A stretch of 64,000 bases of DNA from Phymorhynchus buccinoides. Lineage: Eukaryota; Mollusca; Gastropoda; Neogastropoda; Raphitomidae. The translations under genes were made by a program, and so were the position numbers. The stretch covers positions 36,871,938-36,935,937 of the forward strand of contig CM065682.1 of assembly GCA_017654935.2 (NCBI GenBank), in the 5' to 3' direction. Shown piece after piece: positions 1 through 9,388 of the stretch. Under the pieces are notes generated by a model. The model made no database searches. It was not told the DNA's origin and saw only the letters and a program-made list of their open reading frames with translations. Each line of letters begins with the position of its first letter. The stretch's first letter is position 1.

Positions 1-184
1 AATTGTGCTGGATTATTATTTTAATATAATATTGCTCTTCACAAAAGAAACGCTGAGAGATTAAATATATATTTATGTATATAAACGTTTTGATTTTGAT
101 TTTGATTTCATTTTTTTGTCTCTCTATGTACTTTTTGAAATACATGAATGTGTCTGTTGATGTTTTTAATAATGTACTTGACAG

Positions 185-243
185 ATACCAAGATGAGACG
201 CAGAAGTCAAATGATCTTGTCTGCAGAAGGATGTCCTCAATTT
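185..243 (+). CDS. CCNY: Cyclin Y, internal coding exon (tentative)
   Basis: Tentative exon upstream of the clear cyclin Y exons. It is bounded by an acceptor (ttgacag) and a strong donor (GTGAGT at 244). Read with two leading bases it gives TKMRRRSQMILSAEGCPQF, which resembles the basic stretch after SQTD in animal cyclin Y (TDVREKRKS in human). If the previous exon ends with a G, the first codon is Asp, as expected. The exon ends in phase 0, matching the phase 0 start of the exon at 2309. The similarity is short and the segment is poorly conserved in the family, so this rests on phase, splice sites and position. Exons coding for the N-terminus, including the myristoylated start, are outside the window. 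Confidence 0.55.
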
Positions 244-359
244 GTGAGTGTTTTAAATTTAAACAGCTTTATCACAATATCTTCTTCTTCTTCTGCGTTC
301 CCAGGCCAAAAGGCCATAATGGGTAAAGCACATATGTGTCCGTTTTTCAGTTTTCATTG

Positions 360-612
360 GTCTCCCCGCTGCGTACAGCCGACACATTCCGATTTCGGAG
401 GAGCTCAAAGGAGAACAGTTATTTGGAAGATTTTTTTGCGGGGAAAAAGGCAGGAGAATGGGCCAATAAGTCAGAGAGTAGATGATAGAAAGCAAAGGGA
501 AAAGCAGAGTCAAAGAGAGTGGCACATTAGAGAAAGTTACAAGCACAGAACTTCCAGAAGGTGGTGGAACTATTTTTACAAAAGACCCCCCGGTATCCCC
601 ACGGGGAAAGAC
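360..612 (+). repeat. Dispersed repeat family A, copy 1
   Basis: The right part is closely similar to 1797-2112 (+) and to the reverse complement of 11884-12212. The shared core includes ggcaggagaatgg, cagagtcaaagagag, cacagaacttccagaaggtg and the end ccggtatcccca. Copy 1 differs in its left 60 bp. Its length of about 310 bp in full copies and its lack of coding potential fit a SINE or MITE; I could not define target duplications. Confidence 0.75.
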
Positions 613-1008
613 TCGTGGATGGGGTAGGGTTGTATGGAGGCACGAGGCATCCACCTACTGCCCCAATCACAATGATCAATTATTGTTGTTGTTTTTAGTT
701 ATATAATACCTTTTTCTGCAGACTGTTAGTGTTACTGTTGCAATGGTCCTGTGCATCAATTGAGAGTGTCAAATAAAATGAGAGGATAATTCATATAATT
801 ATAATTGAATTAAACAAATCTTGCTATGTTATTCTGACAGAGAATGTGTGTGTTGATGTTTTAATAAAACAGAATCTGAAACGTTCTGTCTTTTTTAAAC
901 AGAATCTCTAATGTATTAATATTAATACAATGGAAAATAGTGAACTCAAAAACAGTTAACACGTAAAAGGATAATTCACCTCCCCACCCCACCCCCAAAA
1001 AAACACTT

Positions 1009-1765
1009 ACCGTATTTTACTCCCCAAATTTTACACAAAATTAAGATTTTTTTACAATATTTTCTTACTATTTTATTAGTCATATTATAAAACAATATTT
1101 TCTTACTATTTGATTACCGTATTTTTCGGCTCATTAGGTGCTGCTGTGTATAAGGCGAATAGGACAATTTTCAAGAAAAATCTGACAAAATCCAAGTAAA
1201 AGGCGCCCTCGTTTATAAGGCGATACACACCTCGCAACAGAAAGTCGAAGTTTGAAGCCCGTACACGTCCTGTAAACGATTACCGACCGCCATTTTTGTT
1301 GTCGTAAACGAGAGTTGGCTCCCTTCTCAAATAATCGAAACTTCCGTTTTTGCGACTTCCGGTTGTTGTGTTTGGCCAGTTCTTCGCGAAAACTGGTAGA
1401 ATTATGGCATTTTAAGCTCTATAACGATGCTTTTTGCATCCAATGAAGGGTTGTGGCATCTGTTGGACGGTATCTCGGACGATAATAGGGATTTTGAAGC
1501 ATTTTAACGCGAGTATTCGGCGACTCGTGACCACTTTCGACGTTGTGACTCACAGTAGACTGTACTGAGTACGGCAATCGTTGCCTCTCTTCTCACGATT
1601 TTGTTCACTAATTAGAGCGCCCTCGTTTATTAGGCGCATAGGTCGAAATTGGAGACAAAAATATTGCCTTATAGTCCGAAAAATACGGTAGTCATATTTA
1701 TGATATAAGGCGCAGGCAGGAGTCACTGTCTTGGGAAAAAAGTATCGCCATAAAAGTAATAGTCC
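1009..1765 (-). mobile_element. MITE family B (interrupted copy)
   Basis: The left end (accgtattttactccccaa) and right end (gggaaaaaagtatcgcc...) match, in reverse, the complete 174-bp MITE at 19928-20103. That MITE has terminal inverted repeats around ccgtaaaatacgg / actataaggcg. The copy is split by a different inverted-repeat element at 1116-1689. A partial internal duplication (tattttcttactatttt, twice) lies left of the insertion. Confidence 0.7.
1116..1689. mobile_element. 574-bp inverted-repeat element nested in MITE B
   Basis: The ends are accgtatttttcgg and ccgaaaaatacggt, an exact 14-bp inverted pair, flanked by TA on each side if the outer bases are counted as target. Internally, gcgccctcgtttataaggcg near 1203 and gcgccctcgtttattaggcg near 1617 form subterminal direct repeats. 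There is no transposase reading frame, so it is a non-autonomous DNA transposon. Confidence 0.8.
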
Positions 1766-1796
1766 CAAAACAAATATATGGTCATTATTTTTATTT

Positions 1797-2112
1797 TTCT
1801 TCTTCGATCGCTCAGACAGTTTCCTGTCAATTATGAGGTCAGATGCGTCATGCTGCCGTTATGCGCCAAACTAAGAAATAGGCCCAGCAAGTCTGACTTC
1901 GGCTGGAGAAACTTTTTTGAAAGTGTTCCTTGAAAAAAGGCAGGAGAATGGACTGGTAAGTCAGAAAGATTAGATAGTAGATGACAGTAAGCAAAGGAAA
2001 AAGGCAGAGTCAAAGAGAGCGACGGATTAGAGGAAGTTACAGGCACAGAACTTCCAGAAGGTGGGAGATCTATTTATACAAGACCGCCCGGTATCCCCAT
2101 AGGGGTATTCTT
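1797..2112 (+). repeat. Dispersed repeat family A, copy 2
   Basis: Begins cttcttcgatcgctcagaca and ends ccggtatccccatagggg. It is similar over its whole length to the reverse complement of 11884-12212. It lies in the cyclin Y intron that also holds copy 1 and a nested MITE pair. Confidence 0.8.
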
Positions 2113-2308
2113 ATGAAAAAGCTTTTTCTTTTCTTTTTCTCATAATTTGGACTTACAGAAACTTTTTTTTTTTTTAGCTAAAATATCAGTTATCTGAAAA
2201 TAACATTTCAGTCCTTTTAATTTTGACTTACCATATTTCCAATGCATATCCCGTTGATCCTGACAAAGAATGAGTATGTTGTGCATGTCGTGACTTTGCT
2301 GCTTGCAG

Positions 2309-2524
2309 ATTGACGAGCACGGGCAGCTGAAGAAGTTCAGCTCCTGTTCGACCATCTTCATCGACGACTCGACGGTGTCGCAGCCCAACCTGAAGAACAC
2401 CATCAAGACGGTGGCCCTGGCCGTCTTCTTCCATATACGAAACAGGGACCAGTCCTCCGGGGGCCCCAACCACGTTGACCGCCAGATCCTCAACATCTTT
2501 GATGAGAAACGCCACCCTCTGTCG
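2309..2524 (+). CDS. CCNY: Cyclin Y, coding exon (CSTIF-DDSTV region)
   Basis: 72 codons in phase 0, between acceptor TTGCAG and donor GTGAGA. The translation carries the hallmark [20 protein letters not shown] and continues to FDEKRHPLS, nearly colinear with vertebrate cyclin Y. Cyclin Y is an atypical membrane-bound cyclin that activates CDK14 and CDK16 and promotes LRP6 phosphorylation in Wnt signalling (family knowledge). The KKFSSCS serines match the region of a known 14-3-3-binding phosphosite in human CCNY. Relative to human there is a small insertion ([10 protein letters not shown]) in the loop after NRD. Identity is very secure. Confidence 0.95.
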
Positions 2525-3352
2525 GTGAGACGTTTGAAGATTATGCCATCTGTGCATGCAGTTGTAAGAAAAGATATGTAGGGTGGTGCAGCACTAACTG
2601 CGACGTTCTCTCCAGGAAGAAGCAACCAGAATTTTAGACGAGTTTCTGTGACTATGAAACCAATATCAATACCAATACCAACAACAACTAAACAACAGTT
2701 CTCTCCCTTTATCTTTCTGTCTTTTTTCACCCCTGCCCCCTCTTTTTCTTATGGCCTCTGTCTGTCTCCATCTCACTCTTCTTATCTTAGTTTATCTTTC
2801 TCTGTCACTCTGATCTCGGTAAGTGTGCTTGTGTTGGTGAGTGGATGTGTGCATTAGATTTGTTTGGGTTGATGTTTTCTGCAGGAAATAACTACTGCTA
2901 AGTTGATGTTTCAAGTTGGTTCATAAACTGCAAATTGCATGCAGCAAGAGAGGTTCTGCCCTGCCTACTTAGTTTTCCCACCAGATGCTTTCAGGAAATA
3001 CAGTACTGTGTGTGTGTTCGTGCATCTGTCTGTGTGTGCAATCGTGTGCGTGTCCTGACGGTGTGTGAGAGTGCAAGGCTACTTTGCGTTAGCTCTTTGG
3101 TTGTTTGTTTTCTTGTTTAATATTTATGATTATTTAATGTTTTCTTTTTAATCAATGTAAATATGTTTAATGTAAAGCGCTTAGAGCCCTTACTGAGAAT
3201 AGGCAATATAAAAATATGCATTATTATTGTTTGTTTTTCGATTGCCCAGTGTTTACAAGCCTGTGTTGGTATAGATTGAATGCTGCAGTGTAATACAGCA
3301 GTAGTTTTCGTGATAACATGTTATTTTTTTCTGATTTTTTTTTTTTCTTCAG
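2525..3352. other. Cyclin Y intron, no gene
   Basis: Intron between two clear CCNY exons. It is pyrimidine-rich at 2700-2830 and GT-rich at 3005-3070. At 3176-3230 it has a LINE/SINE-like 3' tail (aagcgcttagagcccttac... followed by attattattg). I see nothing else. Confidence 0.7.
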
Positions 3353-3472
3353 AAGGATCCTGTGCCCGAAGACTATGACAGGCGCGACCCGGAACATAAA
3401 ATCATCTACCGGTTTGTTCGCAACCTCTTCAGCGCTGCACAACTTACTGCTGAGTGTGCTATTGTTACTCTG
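3353..3472 (+). CDS. CCNY: Cyclin Y, coding exon (start of cyclin fold)
   Basis: 40 codons in phase 0, with a long polypyrimidine tract and CAG acceptor, and donor GTAGGA. It encodes [20 protein letters not shown] and then [16 protein letters not shown]. The latter block is almost invariant in animal cyclin Y and forms the first helix of the cyclin box. It joins in frame to the next exon ([12 protein letters not shown]). Confidence 0.95.
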
Positions 3473-4804
3473 GTAGGAATGCTGGCACACTTGTACTTAA
3501 GCCATCTCTCTCTCTCTCCTTTCTCGGCTGTCCCAGGTTTTTTCAGTCTTGCCTTTCTTAGCGAACGTTAAGGAGTATTTCAGCAACTTTTTGAGCTAAC
3601 TATCTTTTCTCAATGAGTGTTGTCAGTAAGGCCGTGTACACATACACACAGATGTTCCGCGCGGAAACCCATGCGCAGTCAGTAAATAAGTAAAAGAAAG
3701 AAGAAGAAAATCAGCGCACGTGTCCGTATTTTCTCTAATCCGTATATTTTTTTCCCTTCTTTCTTTTACTTATTGATTGTTTCCGCACGGAAAATCCTGA
3801 TGCACTGTGTACCAGGCCTGATAATTAATTCCATTATTTACCATTTAGTGCAATAGACTGAACAGCTGAGCATTTTTATTGCAGGGGTTTCCCGAATCAA
3901 TGGTCTCTGTCACCCTAGTATGTGACAATGAAACAGTGTCCTGGGACAATCCCGGTCACTAAGCAACACTGCTTTCCAGTCAACCTCCCCATATTTTGTG
4001 ATATTTTCGGATTCATTTCTTTTTTAATTGTTTAAATGGAAGAAAATTAGTGTTAAAATACCTGAAATGATGGAGCTTTAATTGCTCAATCTACAATAAG
4101 AAATGCAAGATTAAAAGCCAGGACAGTTGAGAAATTAGGAAGGGGGGGGGGGGGGGGGGGGGGGGTGTCTAAAGTGCATGATAGCTGGGATGCTTGGGTT
4201 ACCTTTTTATTTGTTCGGTTGGGTGTTTTCATTTATAATGGTGGCCAATTCTTAGAACCAAACATTGCAGAACCTTTCTTATTTTATTGTAATGACTGAT
4301 ACCACTAATATTCACAACTTTTGCTTCTTTAGGCAAGATAAATAAAGAAATATTTTAGAAGGATGCGTCAGTTGATATGTGTTCTTTTGATTGAATTGAA
4401 GGGTTCCCATTTTTTGGCGACAAATGTGCATCAGTGACGCATTAAAACTTCATTGCTATCAAACTTTTCGCTTGAATTAATCTTAATTCAAGTGTCATAA
4501 AGAAGAAATGCAAGAAATTTAATCTAAATGAATTTCATGGTCAGGTTAAACAAATGGATGATCTGATAATGAACAAGAAAGGTAGCACTTCCTTTGCATC
4601 TTGTGAAATAGACTAATTAGTGTTTTATGTACTATCTGTTTGTTTTGCATATCAAATGTGAGTTATGTATGTATTGAGTTGTTTGGTGGGTGGTGGGTTT
4701 TTAATGGTTTCTCTAAAAAAAAATATTTCAGCATATCAAGTGTTTTTGTTAACTGTGTGTGTGTTCTTTTTGTTGTTGTTTTACTGTTTCCTGAACTTAT
4801 CAAA
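3473..4804. other. Cyclin Y intron left of minisatellite, with poly-G run
   Basis: AT-rich intron sequence with a run of 24 G at 4142-4165. No exon or recognisable repeat family was found. Confidence 0.65.
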
Positions 4805-6275
4805 TGTTAGTATTATGAATGGTATGTCAGTGTTAGTATTATGAATGGTATGTCAGTGTTAGTATTATGAATAGTATGTCAGTGTTAGTATTATGAATGG
4901 TGTGTCAGTGTTAGTATTATGAATGGTATGTCAGTGTTAGTATTATGAATGGTATGTCAGTGTTAGCATTATGAATGGTGTGTCAGTGTTAGTATTATGA
5001 ATGGTGTGTCAGTGTTAGTATTATGAATGGTGTGTCAGTGTTAGCATTATGAATGGTATGTCAGTGTTAGTATTATGAATGGTATGTCAGTGTTAGTATT
5101 ATGAATGGTATGTCAGTGTTAGTATTATGAATGGTATGTCAGTGTTAGTATTATGAATGGTGTGTCAGTGTTAGTATTATGAATGGTATGTCAGTGTTAG
5201 TATTATGAATGGTATGTCAGTGTTAGTATTATGAATGGTATGTCAGTGTTAGTATTATGAATGGTATGTCAGTGTTAGTTTTATGAATGGTATGTCAGTG
5301 TTAGTATTATGAATGGTATGTCAGTGTTAGTATTATGAATGGTATGTCAGTGTTAGTATTATGAATAGTATGTCAGTGTTAGTATTATGAATGGTATGTC
5401 AGTGTTAGTATTATGAATGGTATGTCAGTGTTAGTATTATGAATGGTATGTCAGTGTTAGTATTATGAATGGTATGTCAGTGTTAGTATTATGAATGGTA
5501 TGTCAGTGTTAGTATTATGAATAGTATGTCAGTGTTAGTATTATGAATGGTGTGTCAGTGTTAGTATTATGAATGGTGTGTCAGTGTTAGTATTATGAAT
5601 GGTATGTCAGTGTTAGTATTATGAATAGTATGTCAGTGTTAGTATTATGAATGGTATGTCAGTGTTAGTTTTATGAATGGTATGTCAGTGTTAGTTTTAT
5701 GAATGGTATGTCAGTGTTAGTATTATGAATGGTATGTCAGTGTTAGTATTATGAATGGTATGTCAGTGTTAGTATTTTGAATGGTATGTCAGTGTTAGTA
5801 TTATGAATGGTATGTCAGTGTTAGTATTATGAATAGTATGTCAGTGTTAGTATTATGAATGGTATGTCTGTTAGTTTTATGAATGGTATGTCAGTGTTAG
5901 TTTTATGAATGGTATGTCAGTGTTAGTATTATGAATGGTATGTCAGTGTTAGCATTATGAATGGTATGTCAGTGTTAGTTTTATGAATGGTGTGTCAGTG
6001 TTAGTATTATGAATGGTATGTCAGTGTTAGTTTTATGAATGGTATGTCAGTGTTAGTATTATGAATGGTGTGTCAGTGTTAGTATTATGAATGGTATGTC
6101 AGTGTTAGTTTTATGAATGGTATGTCAGTGTTAGTATTATGAATGGTATGTCAGTGTTAGTATTATGAATGGTATGTCAGTGTTAGTATTATGAATGGTA
6201 TGTTAGTGTTAGTGTTATGAATGGTGTGTCAGTGTTAGTATTATGAATGGTATGTCAGTGTTAGTATTATGAATG
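4805..6275 (+). repeat. 26-bp minisatellite, about 56 copies
   Basis: Uninterrupted tandem array with period 26 (tgttagtattatgaatggta plus tgtcag). Variants are ggtgtg for ggtatg, agcatt for agtatt, ttttat for tattat, and one unit shortened near 5867. It occupies the right half of a cyclin Y intron and stops about 20 bp before the acceptor of the exon at 6296. There are no unique spacers. Confidence 0.97.
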
Positions 6276-6295
6276 GGCTGTTGGTTGGACTCCAG

Positions 6296-6462
6296 GTGTA
6301 CCTAGAACGGCTGCTGACCTACGCAGAAATCGACATCAACCCCAGCAACTGGAAACGCCTGGTGCTGGGGGCCATCATCCTGGCCTCCAAGGTGTGGGAT
6401 GACCAGGCCGTGTGGAACGTCGACTTCTGCCAGATACTGAAGGACATCCAGGTCGATGACAT
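6296..6462 (+). CDS. CCNY: Cyclin Y, coding exon (cyclin box core)
   Basis: 167 nt: 55 codons plus two bases (AT), completed to Met by the first base of the next exon. The acceptor is CTCCAG after a weak pyrimidine tract, and the donor is GTGAGT at 6463. The product contains [33 protein letters not shown] and [13 protein letters not shown], the cyclin-box helices that contact the CDK. A 26-bp minisatellite ends about 20 bp before the acceptor, and the 3' part of the exon is duplicated at 6503-6604 in the following intron. Confidence 0.95.
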
Positions 6463-6502
6463 GTGAGTACCTGGTGTCATTAGGTCTGTCTGTCTGTCTG
6501 TG

Positions 6503-6604
6503 TCCATCATCCTGGCCTCCAAGGTGTGGGACGACCAGGCCGTGTGGAACGTCGACTTCTGCCAGATTCTGAAGGACATCCAGGTTGATGACATCTGAGT
6601 ACAT
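6503..6604 (+). pseudogene. Duplicated 3' end of cyclin Y exon, donor destroyed
   Basis: Copy of 6371-6472 displaced by 132 bp: the last 92 bp of the exon and the start of its intron. Within the coding part I see three differences, all silent third-position changes (GAT/GAC, ATA/ATT, GTC/GTT). A fourth difference changes the donor from GTGAGT to CTGAGT at 6595. The copy lacks the 5' part of the exon and a proper acceptor, so it should not be spliced. Confidence 0.93.
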
Positions 6605-6695
6605 CACAGAGGTGCCTTCCAATGTTAATTTGTCATCTTATTCAAGACTGAGATTGATTGTTTGTCTGGTTTCGTCTTAGACCATAGATAATCAT

Positions 6696-7316
6696 CAGGC
6701 ATGAAAGAATTCCGTGTTTCGCGGAAAATCCGCGGAAATTTTTCCAAACTTCCGCGGAAGAAAAAAAAATTCCGTGTAAAGAACCGATCTTGCTGTATTC
6801 TTATATCTACAAGTCTCTATTTGGCGATTCTCAAACTGGTTAACCGGAAGTCGCTTTAGCTCACTCGCTTCAATTGTGCGAAGGAAGGCGAAATGAGTAG
6901 CTCCCGCTCAACAAAAGTAGCGATGTTAGCTGAAAATGTGTGTGGAAGGCTATTTGTGCCGACCAAATTTTCGGAATAGATTATCCCCCCTCCTCGCTAA
7001 ATAAAGCTTGTGACGTGAGGTAGGTGAAAAGGTGGTTGGAAATTTTTTGGGGGGAACGTTGTGGCCGTTGTGCCCCCCCCCCCGTCAACAAAACATCGGA
7101 CGTTAGGTGAAAATCCGGGTGGAAGGATTTTTCTTGGCTGAAAAGAATCATTCTTTGATGCCTGAAAGATGTTTGTGCTGGAAAAAAAAATTCAGGAACG
7201 TTCTGCCCCCCCCCCCCTCTCAACAAAACTTCCGACGTTGGGTGAAAATCCGGGTGGAAGGATTTCTCGGACAAAACAATATCCTCTTTTTTGATCTTCA
7301 TCCACTTTCATGCCTG
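6696..7316. mobile_element. Non-autonomous transposon, CAGGCATG ends, 6-bp target duplication
   Basis: Ends CAGGCATGAAAG and CTTTCATGCCTG are exact inverted repeats. They are flanked by AATCAT at 6690-6695 and 7317-7322. Inside, a roughly 100-120 bp segment around gtgaaaatccgggtggaagg is repeated two to three times (7100-7310), with poly-C stretches at 7074 and 7206. There is no transposase. The same termini occur at 59358-59710. Confidence 0.88.
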
Positions 7317-7884
7317 AATCATGATCAGCATAGCGTCCAAAAAGTAGTGAAGTACATTTTGACTGCTATTCTGGGGAGGTGGGCTGGAATGTGTGTGTGA
7401 AATGGGGCCATTCGCAAGTTTTACTTTTCTAACCGAGTTCAATACTGGAATAATTTGTCAGCTAACATTAAGTAAGGCTGCACCTAACATAAATATATTC
7501 AAAAATCTTCTGGACAAAGACACAATTATGTCAATTTTTTTATACTACTTTCAATTAAAAAAAAAAAATTTAAGAAAAAAAAGTCCATTCCATATTTTTG
7601 TTACATTTTATAGTTTAGCTGTAGAAAGCAATCCATCCTGAAACAAATCAATGTCACAAACGAGAAAGGGCGTAAAAGGGCTGCGAGGCCCACTTCTAGC
7701 CCTAATTACTACTACTACTACTGCTACTTGTTGACACAAAAACTGTAGGTTCGGAGTGTTTTTCCATTCATATGGTCCGACTGGTCTTCTGAATCATTTA
7801 CTTGTTGACAGTTTGTGTGTACTTTATCCATACTTTATGTGTCTTTTGTTAAGAATAATTTTATTTTTTTTATGCGTGTTCCAG
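7317..7884. other. Cyclin Y intron remainder
   Basis: AT-rich intron. At about 7655-7730 it has a repeat-like stretch ending in (act)n (gaggcccacttctagcccta then actactactact). A related stretch with a similar tail lies at 45265-45335. No exon is seen before 7885. Confidence 0.6.
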
Positions 7885-8047
7885 GAACGAGCTGGAGCGT
7901 CAGGTGCTGGAGCTGCTGCAGTTCAACATCAACGTTCCGTCCAGCGTGTACGCCAAGTACTACTTCCACCTGCGCTCCCTGGCCGACGCCCACGACCTGG
8001 TCATCCCCCCCCAGCCCCTCAGCAAGGACCGGGCCCTCAAGTTAGAG
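7885..8047 (+). CDS. CCNY: Cyclin Y, coding exon (end of cyclin box)
   Basis: 163 nt: one base completing Met, then 54 codons, ending in phase 0. The acceptor is TTCCAG and the donor GTCAGT. The translation includes [20 protein letters not shown] and [14 protein letters not shown], then [11 protein letters not shown], matching the conserved C-terminal half of the cyclin Y box. The last 33 nt plus the donor and about 50 bp of intron are tandemly repeated downstream (8048-8810), so the exact donor used in vivo cannot be settled from sequence. The first donor keeps the family reading frame and is preferred. Confidence 0.93.
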
Positions 8048-8498
8048 GTCAGTTGAATCAGCCTGTACTATATTGTTGTATGGTCATCCCCCCCCAGCCC
8101 CTCAGCAAGGACCGGGCCCTCAAGTTAGAGGTCAGTTGAATCAGCCTGTACTATATTGTTGTATGGTCATCCCCCGTCAGCCCCTCAGCAAGGACCGGGC
8201 CCTCAAGTTAGAGGTCAGTTGAATCAGCCTGTACTATATTGTTGTATGGTCATCCCCCCACAGCCCCTCAACAAGGACCGGGCCCTCAAGTTAGAGGTCA
8301 GTTGAATCAGCCTGTACTATATTGTTGTATGGTCATCCCCCCACAGCCCCTCAGCAAGGACCGGGCCCTCAAGTTAGAGGTCAGTTGAATCAGCCTGTAC
8401 TATATTGTATCGTCATCCCCCCACAGCCCCTCAGCAAGGACCGGGCCCTCAAGTTAGAGGTCAGTTGAATCAGCCTGTACTATATTGTTGTATGGTCA

Positions 8499-8533
<35 letters not shown>

Positions 8534-8810
8534 AGCCCCTCAGCAAGGACCGGGCCCTCAAGTTAGAGGTCAGTTGAATCAGCCTGTACTATATTGTTGT
8601 ATGGTCATCCCCCCACAGCCCCTCAGCAAGGACCGGGCCCTCAAGTTAGAGGTCAGTTGAATCAGCCTGTACTATATTGTATCGTCATCCCCCCACAGCC
8701 CCTCAGCAAGGCTGGGCCTTCAAGTTAGAGGTCAGTTGAATCAGCCTGTACTATATTGTATCGTCATCCCCCCTCAGCAAGGACCAGGCCTTCAAGCTTG
8801 AGGTCAGGGT
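8048..8810 (+). repeat. 83-bp array made of exon end, splice donor and intron start
   Basis: About eight full and one or two degenerate units. Each contains the last 33 nt of the preceding exon (encoding [11 protein letters not shown]), the donor GTCAGT and about 44 bp of intron. In most units the exonic 33 nt are preceded by a C-run and CAG (e.g. 8098-8130, 8181-8213, 8264-8296, 8347-8379). One unit carries a C-run of about 34 nt (8500-8533). The last units are diverged (gctgggccttcaag). Confidence 0.95.
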
Positions 8811-9265
8811 TTGGCATGAGCAAAAGTTTGCTACCCCAACCCCCCATAACCACACACACACACATACACATTTTTTCTTTGAAACATTAAAAAAAAAGTT
8901 TTTTGTTTTTGTTTTAATACGTTCTTCTTTGTGTTGATTCATTGTCTAGCGTTGTGTGCTTTTGTGCAATTAATACATTCTTCGTTGTGTTCAAATCCTC
9001 AAAGTGGGTGGTCCAAGTGGTCATTTACTATTTCAAGTACAAAATGACTAACAATTTAAAAAGTAACAAATAAACTACAAAACCAGATTTTGTTCAAACA
9101 TGGGGCATATACCTTAAAATAAGAGTGCTCTTAAAATGCGGTGAATACAATTTTACCCCAAATGAATTACACTTTGCTGATGAAAAGAAAAAACAAATAA
9201 AACCTCATCAGCACACTATTTCATATAGTACTTACCTTATCAGGACAATAAAATGTGTGTTGCAG
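8811..9265. other. Cyclin Y last intron, remainder
   Basis: Unremarkable AT-rich intron sequence with a short CA run at 8853-8870. No repeat family recognised. Confidence 0.6.
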
Positions 9266-9388
9266 GCGATGACCAGCGTGTGCGACGACAAGATGAAGTA
9301 CTGGCACAAGTCGAGGCGACGTCGCACCAACAGCTTGGACGGCTTCACGAGACACGGCCGCCACAGTTCCCGAGCCGTCCTGTCCTGA
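9266..9388 (+). CDS. CCNY: Cyclin Y, terminal coding exon with stop
   Basis: Phase 0 start after TTGCAG; 40 codons and TGA at 9386-9388. It encodes MTSVCDDKMKYWHKSRRRRT then NSLDGFTRHGRHSSRAVLS. This corresponds to the human tail that begins AISRLCEDKYKDLRRSARKR and ends near ADNLTLPRWSPAIIS. The RTNS motif has Arg at -3 to a serine, as in the C-terminal 14-3-3-binding phosphosite of human CCNY (inference for this species). It completes the gene; the 3'UTR runs on for an unknown distance. Confidence 0.92.
   Translation, partial: AMTSVCDDKMKYWHKSRRRRTNSLDGFTRHGRHSSRAVLS

Noticed and set aside
4805..6275. CRISPR-like regular repeats (also the 33-, 47- and 64-bp arrays)
   Set aside because: Units are contiguous with no unique spacers, and the DNA is eukaryotic.
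8098..8130. Annotating the repeat units as real alternative cyclin Y exons
   Set aside because: Sequence alone shows only that they could be spliced; no transcript evidence, so kept as a finding.
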